Shown one piece after another: positions 10,525 to 20,459 of a DNA stretch of 64,000 nt. The DNA lies in contig JBAMJR010000196.1 of assembly GCA_038501785.1 (NCBI GenBank), positions 440,501 to 504,500 of the forward strand, in the 5' to 3' direction. The notes beneath the pieces were generated by a model. It was not told the DNA's origin, did not search any database, and was given only the letters and a program-made list of their open reading frames with translations. A program made the translations under genes and the position numbers. The first letter of the stretch is position 1. Every line of letters starts with the position of its first letter. The DNA is from Myoxocephalus aenaeus. Its lineage: Eukaryota > Chordata > Actinopteri > Perciformes > Cottidae.

Positions 10525-12696
10525 TCAGAGGATGAAACCCCGTACATGTCTTTCGAAGTCGTCAGTCGTGTCTTGTACGTCACTTGAGTCTGAGAGTTGT
10601 GTGTACTGCACCATCTGTATGGAAATGAGCTGTAATACGCAACGTTTCACCAAGGGAATAACACAGCATGTACAAACACAAATACACAGTAAAATCAGCC
10701 CACACGGAACAATTAACCTTGCCACTCAAGCGCACCATCCTCCCCCTGAGAGCCAAGACCATCAGTCCCACCCCGAACTGCTCTCATGCACATCACGTGT
10801 CTTCATATCAGCTAAAAGTTCATTGAGTTTAGTTACAGTGTCAGAGATGTTACCTGTAGTGTCCGGGATTTATGTACAACCTTGATCACCAATAACGTGA
10901 CAGAGTCCCCCCTGTGCTGCTAGCAAAATGTCCAACCCCATTTGATGTTGCAGGAGCATGTTTCTCATGGCCCACATCACTGGGGTAAGCGCAGAGAACC
11001 CCTCAATCATTAATGAAGTGATGTTTTCCAGAGATTCGTGTATCACATCTATGTTATGTGCATTGTTTACTGCGCCGTACCAGGGAATCAAACCCGATAC
11101 AAACTTTTCCCCCTCTGTGGTGATTTTTCTTTTACTTCGAACAAACCCACCTGATGGAGGAACATATTGCGGATAATGATGTGTGCTATGAAATATGGTA
11201 TCCATCACTGTGATGGAGGGTGATAGGTAAACCAGAGCACAGGTTCCCGCCCATGCTGGAGTTAGCACCTGAAACCAGTAATCTCCACACAGCCAAACAT
11301 GCCGTGTGAGACTTCCTGCACCTAAATCAGCTGGCCAGTGAATTAAGTATTTATATATGGAGTTAAGTAAACTTGCATTGGCTCTACCTGGTTTCAGTAG
11401 CACTAGACATTTGCTAATATTGAACAGAGCATGACTACATGTCGCATTGTGGGTCACAACACACCCAGTGGTTGTCCCTAAATCTTCTTTTAGTCTGTCT
11501 TCTGCGATGAAAACAAAGTGGATGAGATAGCTGTTTTACCGCAGAGTGGTGGAACTGTCCTACCGCGTTGTACACCTCGCCATTCTTAGAACTGAGTGCA
11601 GTGCCATTAGGAGATCTAATAGTTGTGTTAGCCCAGGCAGAACATGGTTCTGGTAGCGATCCGTCTGCTACAAATCACTTCTTAGTGTTATCTGTCATAA
11701 TAAGGGCTGTGAAGGCACAGAGTACCTCCATCGCTGTGACTGGATTAGGTTTGACAGGAGTCGTCTGTTTATGCGAGTGTGGGAAAAGGTAACAAACAAA
11801 ACATGATTCATTATAGCCGGCGTCTTTTGTGAATTTACTTATTGTCGCCATCCAAACGTTGGTGCTTAGGGACCCTTCATTATCAGCATATTGCACCCAT
11901 GGAGCGATGTGTTTAAGTTGTTGGACTACCTGTGTCTGTGCGATCAGCTGAGTTTTACCTGTTTCCACTACATCAATGTAAAACGCGCCGCATGGATCAG
12001 TATCCGCTACATAAGCACACACAATATAATAACCACTGTCAGATATCTTAGCATCCCTTAACGTAAGCAAGACTACTGGGGAAGATGAATTTACTTTTAC
12101 TAAAGAGATGCGTTCAGTTAGTCCTGTGGTATCCTGCGGAACCCTGTAGCCCCAATTATGATGTCCCGTCTGCCACACTGCATAGTACCAAGAGACACAC
12201 TGTGGACCCTTTCCAGTGGTGACTGCATAACAGACATAAATCAGAGCCCATCCCAAAACTTCAGGTCCCTTTGGACATGCAAAATATTTACAGGGGTCTA
12301 GAGACACGGTGGAGGTGGTCTTTATTCGTACTGTTATGTTCGGCTCATTATTGTTATTATACTGCTCTCTCCATACATTTCGGGACATGGCCTTCCCTCT
12401 GTCCAGCCTAACTATGCATTGTTTAATTCTCACATGTACGCGCTGTGTTGGTGTCATTATCAAAGTCACTCCTAAGTTCTGGTCAGAGTATCGTGTGGTG
12501 GAGTTAGTGACGCGGTTATTTTGTTCAACAGGTCGGTCAGTCTGGTTTTATGTTGGACATGTACAAAAGCAAAAAGCGAAATTACTGCACATGCTACAAT
12601 AAACATTAAACATATACTCAGCCGTGTGCCGCAAAAGCAACGGAAAGGATTCCACGGTCGATTCATTTCAGGCATGATGATGAGAAAAACAGTCAA
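10525..12696 (-). pseudogene. Retroviral env remnant (leader, surface, transmembrane subunits) with several breaks
   Basis: Three or more open pieces appear in order. 12696-12472 is a leader with a hydrophobic segment (about 20 residues after MPEMNRPWN). 12469-11675 is a surface-subunit piece of 264 codons, rich in N-x-S/T sites. 11457-10870 is the end of the surface subunit and most of the transmembrane subunit, with a basic RSKRK cleavage-like site, a helical stretch and a disulphide-loop region ending C-x6-G-C. A further piece at 10725-10525 encodes a hydrophobic membrane span and a cytoplasmic tail. Breaks: a frameshift between leader and surface region, a stop near 11675 with a frame change before 11457, a TAA right after the loop cysteine, and more stops near 10780-10730. 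The loop shape is that of gamma-type Env. The protein is not functional. Confidence 0.85.
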
Positions 12697-12744
12697 CCAA
12701 CTGGTTTGTGTAAACAGTTCTGTTTAACTTCCTCGTTGACAGTG

Positions 12745-13050
12745 ACTTCTTGGTCACGGGGGCGGACACAATGCCAGCACCACAGGGTGCAGGGATGAGA
12801 CGCACCAGCACGGAGCCAAAGCGGCCAGTCACCTTGCAGGGCATGGTGTGGCGCTTACCGATCTTGTTACCCCAATAACCTCTCCTCACAGGGACAATGG
12901 ACAGCTTGGCCAGGATGATGGCACCACGGATGGCTGTAGCCACCTCTTTGAAGCACTTCACCCCCAGACCCACATGACCATTATAGTCGCCAATAGCAAC
13001 AAAGGCCTTGAACCTGGTGCGCTGACCAGCTCCGGTCTGCTTCTTGGTCC
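12745..13050 (-). pseudogene. Ribosomal protein S2 (RPS2/uS5) cDNA fragment carried inside the provirus
   Basis: The minus-strand translation gives about 100 residues closely matching the middle of vertebrate RPS2, in order and without introns: GQRTRFKAFVAIGDYNGHVG, then KEVATAIRGAIILAKLSIVP, then GYWGNKIGK, VTGRFGSVLVRLIPAP and IVSAPVTKK. RPS2 is a small-subunit ribosomal protein (uS5). The fragment lacks both ends of the protein and has no poly-A tail or target duplication of its own. It starts about 45 bases after the integrase stop codon and ends about 50 bases before the env leader start. The frame is open but runs into unrelated residues, so this is a nonfunctional captured fragment. 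Retroviral transduction fits the placement, though later insertion of a truncated processed pseudogene is possible. Confidence 0.9.
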
Positions 13051-13093
13051 CTCTTTGGCAGCTGAGTTGGTGACACAGAACTATTCAAGTCCG

Positions 13094-13500
13094 TCACTCG
13101 GTGTCGGTCGGTTCAGCTGGAGCTGGGACGTGTTTGCAGTGTATGGCATGTATCCAGGTGTGGGTCACCAACAGTATCTGGAATGGACCTTGCCACCGCT
13201 TCGCTTTCCAGTTCTTCTCCCTGAAGTCTTTCACCACCACCAAGTCACCTGGTTGCAGTGAATGGAGTGGCTTGGAAACTGGAGTCGGTACAGCTGGTGC
13301 TACCTGTTTTCTGACACTGGATAGAGAGATTAATGCAGTAGGTCAACATTGCATTTCATGTATCGTTTTTTGAGGGTGGACGTTCCCTTGGACTTTCCAC
13401 ACCAATGTGGAGTGCAAAAAGGATTTTGAATGGACTCAAATTGTTTGTCAATTGTTTGTCTTCTCATCCTGATGTGCATCAAAGCAGTGAGCTGAGCCTT
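13094..13500 (-). pseudogene. Retroviral pol remnant: integrase C-terminal domain
   Basis: Minus-strand reading up to the stop at 13096-13094 gives GDLVVVKDFREKNWKAKRW and then WQGPFQILL and THTWIHAIHCKH. This matches the C-terminal DNA-binding domain of gamma-type retroviral integrase (a GD-x-V motif, a W-x-GP-x-x-LL motif and a WIHA-x-H-x-K motif). Weaker similarity (ALMHIRMR-like) continues upstream to about 13500 with frame problems. The integrase core, RNase H and reverse transcriptase are not found between here and the protease scrap. A deletion therefore removed most of pol. Confidence 0.82.
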
Positions 13501-13877
13501 GGGGGAGAGCTGTGTCTTTACAACACTTAGCCAATTTACATAACAACAAACCTTTTGTTATCAGGGATGATCGTTAGTTTTGCAGTTGCAGTGGTTTATC
13601 ATATGATGTGTAAAGCAAAAGGACACAACTGGATTGAAAAACAAAACTGTCCATTTCTCTGTTTGACTTAATTCATCTATTGCTACTCTGCAGGTCTCCT
13701 GAAAATCTAAGCAGTAGAGTTAGAGGCAAGAGGAACTTCAACTCACTCAGACCATATGTCTGCTATACTTAACAGTACTTTTACCTTCAGCATATGTTCA
13801 AACTGTGGAACCTGTTGAAAAAATCTTTAGTGAATACAAATGTATTCATATGTAGCATATTTTCCAAAGGAAACATA
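13501..13877. other. Proviral interior without recognisable coding content
   Basis: AT-rich sequence between the integrase remnant and the Tc1 insertion. No pol motif could be read on the minus strand. Probably decayed pol, but this cannot be shown. Confidence 0.4.
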
Positions 13878-14467
13878 CAGTCAGGTCCATAAATATTAAG
13901 TGCAGACTTTCAGCTTTAATTTGAGGGTATTTACATCCAAATCAGGTGAACGGTGTAGGAACTACAACAAATTCAAATGTGGCCACCCCGTTTTTAAGGG
14001 ACCAAAAGTAATTGGACAAATTAATATAATCATAAATCTAATTGTCACTTTTAATACTTTGTTGAAAATCCTTTGCAGTGAATGACAGCCTGAAGTCTGG
14101 ATTCCATAGACATCACCAGACGCTGGGTTTCGTCCCTGGTGATGCTCTGCCAGGCCTCTACTGCAACCGTCTTCAATTCCTGCTGGTTCTTGGGGCATTT
14201 TCCCTTCAGTTTTGTCTTCAGCAAGTGAAATACATGCTCAATTGGATTCAGGTCAGGTGATTGACTTGGCCATTGCAGAACATTCCACTTCTTTGCCTTA
14301 AAAACTTTTGAATTTGTTGTAGTTCCTACACCGTTCACCTGATTTGGATGTAAATACCCTCAAATTAAAGCTGAAAGTCTTTGTTTCCTTTCAACTCCAT
14401 TGTTGTGGTGTACAGAGCCAAAATAATGAAAAATGTGTCAATGTCCAAATATGTATGAACCTGACTG
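13878..14467 (-). mobile_element. Deleted Tc1/mariner element inside the provirus
   Basis: The ends are CAGTCAGGTCCATAAATATT at the left and the inverse of CAGTCAGGTTCATACATATT at the right, with TA on both sides (13876-13877 and 14468-14469). A longer inner inverted repeat (about 13908-13975 against 14305-14375) shows that the family has long TIRs. The minus strand from 14338 to 14051 encodes the last part of a Tc1-type transposase, with WPSQSPDLNPIEHVF carrying the third catalytic acidic residue (the E of the DD34E triad). The first two thirds of the transposase are missing. Confidence 0.93.
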
Positions 14468-14699
14468 TATGCTGTACATTGAATGTGTTGCTACTAGAAA
14501 AGATAAGCCACTGATACACTTATGTGTGATGGGCTATCTTGGACCATGGTCATGTTGGATGGAAGTGTGTATGACTTTTAAATCTTTTAGGCGTGGAAAT
14601 CAAACTGATTACCATACATCAGCTTCAAGTCTCTGCTGAACAAATTTACAGGACAGATGCCTGAGCACAAACAATCCCAAAAAAAATGCATGCTTAGTT

Positions 14700-14895
14700 C
14701 TTGCTCGAGAGAGCTCCTTTTCTTAAAAAAAAAACATACGTGAGTTGAACCGTAAATAATATCTTTTAACGTCAACCCTAAGGTTCCTACAAAATAGACA
14801 TATTGTCCATTAAGTTTAGGGTGAGACAAATCATTTTGTTCCACAAAACTAAGTTTGTGGTTCCTGAATCTACAAGAAAAAAACACTTTAAAATC
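14700..14895 (-). pseudogene. Retroviral protease scrap
   Basis: The minus strand near 14880-14850 reads FFLVDSGTTNLVL, the D-S/T-G active-site box of retroviral aspartic proteases (Asp codon at 14870-14868). Further down, in another frame, a VGTLGLTLKDI-like stretch could be the following flap region. At least one frameshift separates them. The length is about half of a normal retroviral protease. Confidence 0.55.
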
Positions 14896-14949
14896 CCCCT
14901 ACTATCAAAATAGTTTCTGGTAATTTTTAAAAGGCTCAGTGGTATTTTA

Positions 14950-15113
14950 TATATATATATACATGCATACATACATACATACATACATTCTGTCCCTGCA
15001 ACTAACTTTGATGCCCGTTCTAAATATGTGATTGTATCCCAGTTTCATCTGTGCATGTATGTGTGTGTATGTGCGTGTGTTTGCGGTTAGTAGAACATGC
15101 TTTTCTTCATTTG

Positions 15114-15158
<45 letters not shown>
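14950..15158. repeat. (TA)/(CATA)n and (TG)n microsatellites in the provirus
   Basis: A TA run and CATA tetranucleotides span 14950-14988. A (TG)n run of about 22 units spans 15115-15158. They lie between the protease scrap and the nucleocapsid region and must postdate integration. Confidence 0.9.
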
Positions 15159-15161
<3 letters not shown>

Positions 15162-15241
15162 ACTTCCCCTGTCATGACGAGGTCCAGGTGTGTTGGTTGC
15201 CGTCTCCCCCTCACATGCAGCCTCCTCCTTCCCGCATCATG

Positions 15242-16535
15242 TCAAACTGACTGTACGTTGCCATCTTTTCCTTGCCTGGCTCGCCCACGACCCCCGTGTC
15301 CTTGCTTATTGGCTCGCTGTGGACATTCCCTGAACCAATGTCCTTGTTTGTCACAGTTAAAACATGTATTATTGTCACTGGGTGAATCTTGCTGAGTTCC
15401 TCCCTGGTTCCAGGAGGAGCGTCCTTTTGCCATGCCACGTCGACGCCCCCTGAATCAGCCTCTTTGGTTGGAGTCATGTGAGCGGTCGTTCATGGTGAAT
15501 TGAGTGACAGTTTGGAGCATAGTCAGCTGAGCCTGCTCATATTGTTTGTTGCGCTTCTTTTCTTCTGCACCAATTTTCTCCCCTGAGATGCTTTAAGCAT
15601 GCACAGCATGTTTCTTTACCTCGATGAGTCTTGAGTCATCCATACCTGCTACAGAGTGTTGAACGGCCATTTTGATGTCAGGCAGCAGTCCATTCATGAA
15701 GGCATTCTTTAGGTGTGATTCCCACGTCCCCAATTCGTCTCCTAACGCTGCTGGTTGTGCAATGCCGCTGTTAAGATTAAAAATGGTGAGAATCCTTTGG
15801 CAGTAATCATGGACAGATTCACCTGTGTCTTGTTTGGTGTTGTTGATGGGTGACATATTGACTTTGTCCTGGAACGATGCCCTTATGCCCGCACAAGGCT
15901 GCCAGCGCGTCTCTATAGGGCTTGTTGACGATGTCGTCCCAGTCTATTACGACCGGTGCTGAGTCATCTACCAACAGGGCGTTGAGCTTTTGGTAGTGAG
16001 TTGGACCCACGTGACTCATTAGCAGGCGACGTACTTCTGCAAAAGTGGGGAGGAATTGTTTACAGAAGTCCATGAACGCCTCAGCGAACAGTCTACCTGA
16101 GTTTTGGATTGGTGGGAGATGAGCCATAGCAGCTCTGACGGCGAGCTGTAGTTGAAAACGGGTGTCATGGGTGTGTAGTCCCATTGGTGGTGGTGGCAAA
16201 CATGTGATGAGGAGAGGGCTGCCAGAACCTGTTCAACTCGGATACATGGCAGAAGAAGCAACTGGGTTATCTGATCCAAAAGCATTTGAATCTTGCCTCT
16301 CAGACACTATGGTCAATTCTTTAGCCGTTTGCTTTTTATTTCTACAATCACATTCTTCCTCCCAAAACATTAGACATTTCTTATGTCTCTCTAAATCCCT
16401 CTCCCTCCCCTCTAAGTCTTTTCGTATCATTCCCAGTTTTGTTCTACTGAAAGAACCATCTTTAGGAAACCCAAAACATGTTGTCCACACAGGCAGACAG
16501 TCTAAGGGGCCGTTCACACCAGACGCGACTCTCAA
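15242..16535 (-). pseudogene. Retroviral gag remnant with nucleocapsid zinc knuckle
   Basis: Open pieces in order on the minus strand are 16535-16233 (a charged coiled-coil-like stretch), 16199-15819 (126 codons, capsid-like), 15856-15593 (87 codons, capsid C-terminal part) and 15433-15242 (nucleocapsid). The nucleocapsid has one CCHC knuckle, CFNCDKQGHWFRECPQ, at 15364-15318. It is the RNA-packaging zinc finger, with C-x2-C-x4-H-x4-C spacing. The pieces lie in different frames, so gag carries at least two or three indels. The matrix region is short or lost at the N-terminus, where unrelated sequence begins near 16500. Confidence 0.85.
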
Positions 16536-16800
16536 AAACGCATCGCTACCAAAACCATTGTTTTCCTATGGTACGGCGCGTCTTTCAGGCACGCCTTTTA
16601 AATGCCGCGCGTCGCGTTTTTTCTAGCGTTTTTCCGGCGCGCCTAAAGTTGAAATATTCTCAACTTTTAAGGAGGACCCATTTTATTTTTACTCTGTGTA
16701 CAACCCATTTTATTTTAGTGTGGTATAAGTACTTATTTATTAAATACGGTCGTCACTGTAAGTCCCAATTTTCTTTACCATAGAAAAATCAAGTGAAAAC
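16500..16800. mobile_element. Possible DNA-transposon fragment in the proviral gag leader
   Basis: GGGGCCGTTCACACCAGACG opens an unusually CpG-rich stretch (GCGCGTC, GCCGCGCGTCGCG, GGCGCGCC) to about 16640, followed by AT-rich DNA. The start looks like the terminus of a fish DNA transposon, but no matching right terminus or target duplication was identified. Confidence 0.3.
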
Positions 16801-17353
16801 CGTAGCGATTGTCTCGATTATTGACCTGGAAATACGATCTTCAAGGACCTGACATTAGTCCTGTATTATATTGCATTACTCAGCCCTGTCTCCCGTGTCG
16901 GTCAAGGACCTGGAACTACGATCTTCAAGGACCTGGAATTAACTCAGTCCTGTCTTCCTTAGTAAAAACTGGATGAATGATGATGAATCAGGAATATTTT
17001 ACAATTATTTTATGAATCAACACACATTTAGTATAAGTAACAGTCTAAGACAAATTATCATCATCAGAGACCATATCATTAAACAGAATTTGTTTAATTC
17101 TCCGGTTTTATCAATTATTTTACGAAGTTCTGCGTCTTCGTAATCTCTATGAACTCATTTTTAAATTTGGAATATCAACTTCTTACCAGATTTGAAGAAA
17201 ATTGCTTCCTTGTTTGATTGTTGTGAAGTAAATCTGAATCGTTGGGCGCAGGACCCCTCTCTCTTTGTCTAATGAGGTATGGGGCAGAACCAGTTTTTGG
17301 TTCTGAAGTGGCCACTACCCTGTACGCCCTCAGAGTTCAGACGAAGCTTCAAA
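16801..17353 (-). other. Proviral 5' leader with a short tandem duplication
   Basis: Noncoding leader between the primer site and gag. A roughly 90-bp unit containing GACCTGGAAATACGATCTTC and AAGGACCTG is duplicated with divergence (about 16823-16950). Confidence 0.5.
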
Positions 17354-17374
17354 CAATCCCAACTTCTGACACCA
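17354..17374 (-). promoter_or_regulatory. Primer binding site, tRNA-Leu type
   Basis: Three bases inside the 5' LTR the minus strand reads TGGTGTCAGAAGT, then TGGGATTG. The first 13 bases match the complement of the 3' end of vertebrate tRNA-Leu (CAA) with its CCA. The rest matches with a small change. This primes minus-strand synthesis and marks the boundary of U5. Confidence 0.8.
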
Positions 17375-17377
17375 AAT

Positions 17378-17865
17378 TGTGATGGAAGATTTTCCTGTAG
17401 ATCTGTTAAAAGGGAATGATGTCTCTCTGAATCAAAGTTGTCTTAAGTCGGTTTATTCTTGCAAGAAGGAAAGGTCTGGCACACTGCTACTCGGAGCAGC
17501 CTGTGACACAGAATTTAATGGATCAGAAGTCACAAGCCTGCTTATAACACAATGCGGGTTCCGCCTCCTAACCCCCCCAATGAAGGAGACGAGAGTAGCT
17601 GATTTCTGTTCGAGAACCATGAACCCCCCCCAGTTCTCATCATCAGAGGACTTACATTTCCTTTGTTCTGAGAAGTCAACCCCTTATCTGCTTACGACCC
17701 CCCGACCCCCCCCCCCCCCCCCCCCCATATACAAGTGAAGGAATCTCAACAGCCCAGTACTCATCCCAGTACATCTGCTTCTCCCCCCATTTGGTACTTC
17801 ATCTCTGAGGATCATTTAAGGTTCAATCCTCAGACAATATTACAACACAATATTTTACCATTACA
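17378..17865 (-). repeat. 5' LTR of the provirus
   Basis: 488 bp, the partner of 9871-10332. It differs by a poly-C expansion (17706-17726), an added CTAACCCCCCC-like stretch near 17567-17578, loss of an 8-bp segment and about twenty substitutions. The last bases (CATTACA) are followed by the GAAG duplication. Confidence 0.92.
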
Positions 17866-18523
17866 GAAGCTATACTGGAGAGCTCGGCGCAGCTTCACAG
17901 CCTGAAGGATACGATTCCTGCGATGAACAGGACAATACCAAGCAAAGGGATCTATTTGAAGATGGGCAAGTGTACTTAATGAACTTTGCAATAGCATATT
18001 TACGCTAGTAACGGTCCCTGTAGCCAGATAGCGCTGCTGCTAACACAGAGCTAGCGGAAGCTAGCACACGGTTATAAGCGTATTTGTAATACGTCAAACA
18101 CAAACATAAAAACAATAAAACAAGAATATGTGATAATCAACGTATACGTGAATCAACGTATTTGTAATACGTCAAACATAAACATAATCAGGGAGGAGAT
18201 ACGTTTCTGATCAAACGTAATTGAGAATGCGTTTTAGTTCTGGGGGAACGTAATTTTTAGGAGACCGGGTTGCCTCTTGACGTGTCAAGAGGTTCCGTAT
18301 GAGGTTATGCACAGACGGATGTATCCGGTCATCTTTCAAAATAAAACATCTTTAAAGCCTTGTTTTTTTAAGGGAGAGAAGGGGGACTAAGGAACCCACG
18401 TACCGGTACCGGGCGGAATGAGCATACTTATAAACGCACTGTTACAACTCCTTCATAGTGTCATATTGCTTTTTGGAGAATTATGATGATAAGTTCATTG
18501 TAGATGCAAAAATATACTTATGT

Positions 18524-18898
18524 TAGGGTGACCAGACGTCCTCTTTTTCCCGGACATGTCCTCTTTTCGAGACCTAAAAAAAGCGTCCGGCAGGGATTCC
18601 AAAAACGTCCGGGATTTTGCTACGTCCGGGAAAATAGTTATTACCCCCTTACAAGTTTTGGAAATGGTACGTCCGGGATTTTGCTACGTCCGGGAAAATA
18701 GTTATTACCCCCCTTACAAGTTTTGGAAATGGTATCTCCCTCACGTTCCACCTTCTTGCGCAAGCTCTGACTGTAGAGAGAACTGTCATTGTGTCCTCCT
18801 CCTCCTCCTCCTCCTCTCTCTCTCCTCCAACCCCCCCCCCCCCCCCCCCCCCCGGAACGAAGTGTCCTCTTTTTCACAAACTCAAATCTGGTCACCCT
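18524..18898 (+). mobile_element. hAT-type MITE with 8-bp target duplication
   Basis: The ends are TAGGGTGACCAGACGTCC and TCTGGTCACCCT, flanked by ACTTATGT on both sides (18516-18523 and 18899-18906). TIRs plus an 8-bp duplication mark a hAT-superfamily insertion. Inside there is a tandem duplication of about 64 bp (from about 18606 and from about 18669) with the core ACGTCCGGGATTTTGCTACG, then CTC repeats and a poly-C run (18831-18853). It has no coding capacity. This family is common in teleosts. Confidence 0.92.
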
Positions 18899-18906
18899 AC
18901 TTATGT

Positions 18907-20029
18907 ACAATATATTATGTTGAGCATTGTTGCTCCTGGATGGATCACAGCCAACCCAATTATTTTCAACCCAACTCCTTGATGATGGGAATTTGTTTAC
19001 CAAAGGTCTTAGGTTCACAAAAGCAGTGGAATATATGAATAAAATGGTAGACACATGTAAATAAATGTCTAAAATCAAATTTATTATTATATGGTGGGGA
19101 TGATGAGCTGTGGCTGGCTTTGTGGCCTGCTATGTGATCTGTTGGCAGGCAGACGGACAGGGAGGCTGCTGCAGCGATGCTGCATGTTGTCCTCTGGACC
19201 CTCACAGCTCTGAATCCACTCTGTAAAATACATTAATACTAGTCAGTATGAGTTCACTGATAGAAAGTAATAATTAGACACCGACATGTAAGGAAGATCC
19301 AACACTGACTATGCTCAGACACTGCATGAGCTAGCTACGTGCAAACATTGCTAAAGCTAACAGATCCAACTATGCTCAGGCCATGAGCTAAAAATGCACA
19401 ACGGTAGTTACAGCCATACAAACACGTAACTGAGATCCAACACTACTAATCGTACTAAGTTCACTGTAAGAAAGTTAACGGTGAGAGGGACAACAGTTGA
19501 TTACCCACCGTTCATAGCTGTAATCAGCTATCTCCGTTAGCGTGCTACCGCTAGCTCCGTGTTAGCATCAGCTACCGTGACATAAACAGTACTTACTGTA
19601 GTAACGATGAATGGAGGTCCAACACTACTGGTCGTACTATGTTCACTGTAAGAAAGTTAATGGTGATAGGGACAACAGTTGATTACGCACCGTTCAGTCT
19701 CACAGACACGCTGTAGCCAGCTATCTGGCCCGCTAGCTCCGGCTAGCTCCTTGTTAGCGAATCCTTCAGGCTCTGAAGCTGCGCCATCTGTCCATCCTCT
19801 CCAAGATAGCTTTGCTCAGGACTCTTTGATTGGCATCTTCTGACTCACACTGAAGCTTTGCATGCCTCATACATGTCCATGTTTAGATGCTCAGACGCGG
19901 AAGTGGAAACCATATCCGCCAGATTTGAAACCATATCTCTGTGACGTATTATTGTGAAGATAGGATTTTATTAAAAACTTAAACATCTGGTTTTACGCGT
20001 CGACGCGGGCCCCGCCCCCAAAGGGTTAA
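18907..20029 (-). mobile_element. piggyBac-like nonautonomous copy A
   Basis: The right end is GGGTTAA (TTAA at 20026-20029) preceded by CGTCGACGCGGGCCCCGCCC. It shares sequence with copies B and C throughout: TTTACCAAAGGTCTTAGGTTC near 18998, a splice-acceptor-like TTTTACAG on the minus strand at 19221, and a final block near 19780-19920. On the minus strand an exon-like piece of about 80 codons precedes the 3' region. The minus strand near 19890 also shows MDMYEACKASV, similar to the start of element 9606. No transposase core remains. The left boundary is approximate because the family's other end is not clear. Confidence 0.65.
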
Positions 20030-20459
20030 AAGAATACACTTCATAATTCTCAAAATTCTGACCCTTTACTTTTTTATTAACACTTGGAGGTCTGGGGGTC
20101 AATTTCTTGATTTTTCTTGATTTTACATACTTTTTAAATTCCCCTTTTTAAAGTCACTAGCATATGATACAAAATCATGTGTTGTATATCAAAAAATACA
20201 GAACAATCTCAGCTATCTATATAATGAGGCACCATTGTCCCAAAGGCACAAGTGTAAATATGAAAATATGACTAAAGCTGAAAAATTGAATCTTGATTTT
20301 GGAAATGTCTCATATTTGTTGTGAAAACATAACTTTACTCCAGTGGGATATCGGTTTTGGTGATGGAAATTGGTTTACCAAAAGGGAGGCTGCTGCAGCA
20401 ATGCTACATGTTGCCCTCTGGACCCTCACAGCTCTGAATCCACTCTGTAAAATACATTA

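Larger units (their letters stand above)
9871..17865 (-). mobile_element. Endogenous retrovirus (provirus), gamma/epsilon-like, internally deleted
   Basis: This is a complete proviral insertion on the minus strand. LTRs lie at 9871-10332 and 17378-17865, both with TG...CA ends, flanked by the 4-bp target duplication GAAG (9867-9870 and 17866-17869). In transcriptional order it holds the 5' LTR, a primer site, leader, gag (about 16535-15242), a protease scrap (about 14890), the integrase C-terminus (about 13500-13094), an RPS2 fragment, env (about 12696-10525), a polypurine tract and the 3' LTR. RT and RNase H are absent. A Tc1 remnant and microsatellites have accumulated inside. By eye the LTRs differ at about twenty positions out of about 445, plus indels, so the insertion is not very recent. 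The 4-bp duplication and the CX6CC-like env fit gamma-type retroviruses. Confidence 0.93.
9606..18362 (+). mobile_element. piggyBac-like nonautonomous element, split by a provirus
   Basis: It begins at TTAA (9606-9609), followed by CCCTTACGACTCTGCGACCG. This is a diverged version of the termini at 20026, 22066 and 53928 in opposite orientation. TTAA plus CCC-type ends is the piggyBac signature. After the end comes a short coding-like start (ATG near 9789, reading MDVSYDEYEALL, then a stop). The left part stops at 9870. The sequence resumes after the provirus at 17870 with a block (about 17870-17990) that aligns with the equivalent region of the 19.8-kb copy (GCGCAGCTTCACAGCCTGAA). The right end is uncertain, near 18350-18370. 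No transposase core remains. Confidence 0.6.

Noticed and set aside
16162..16626. 154-codon plus-strand frame
   Set aside because: It overlaps gag on the opposite strand and has no similarity of its own.
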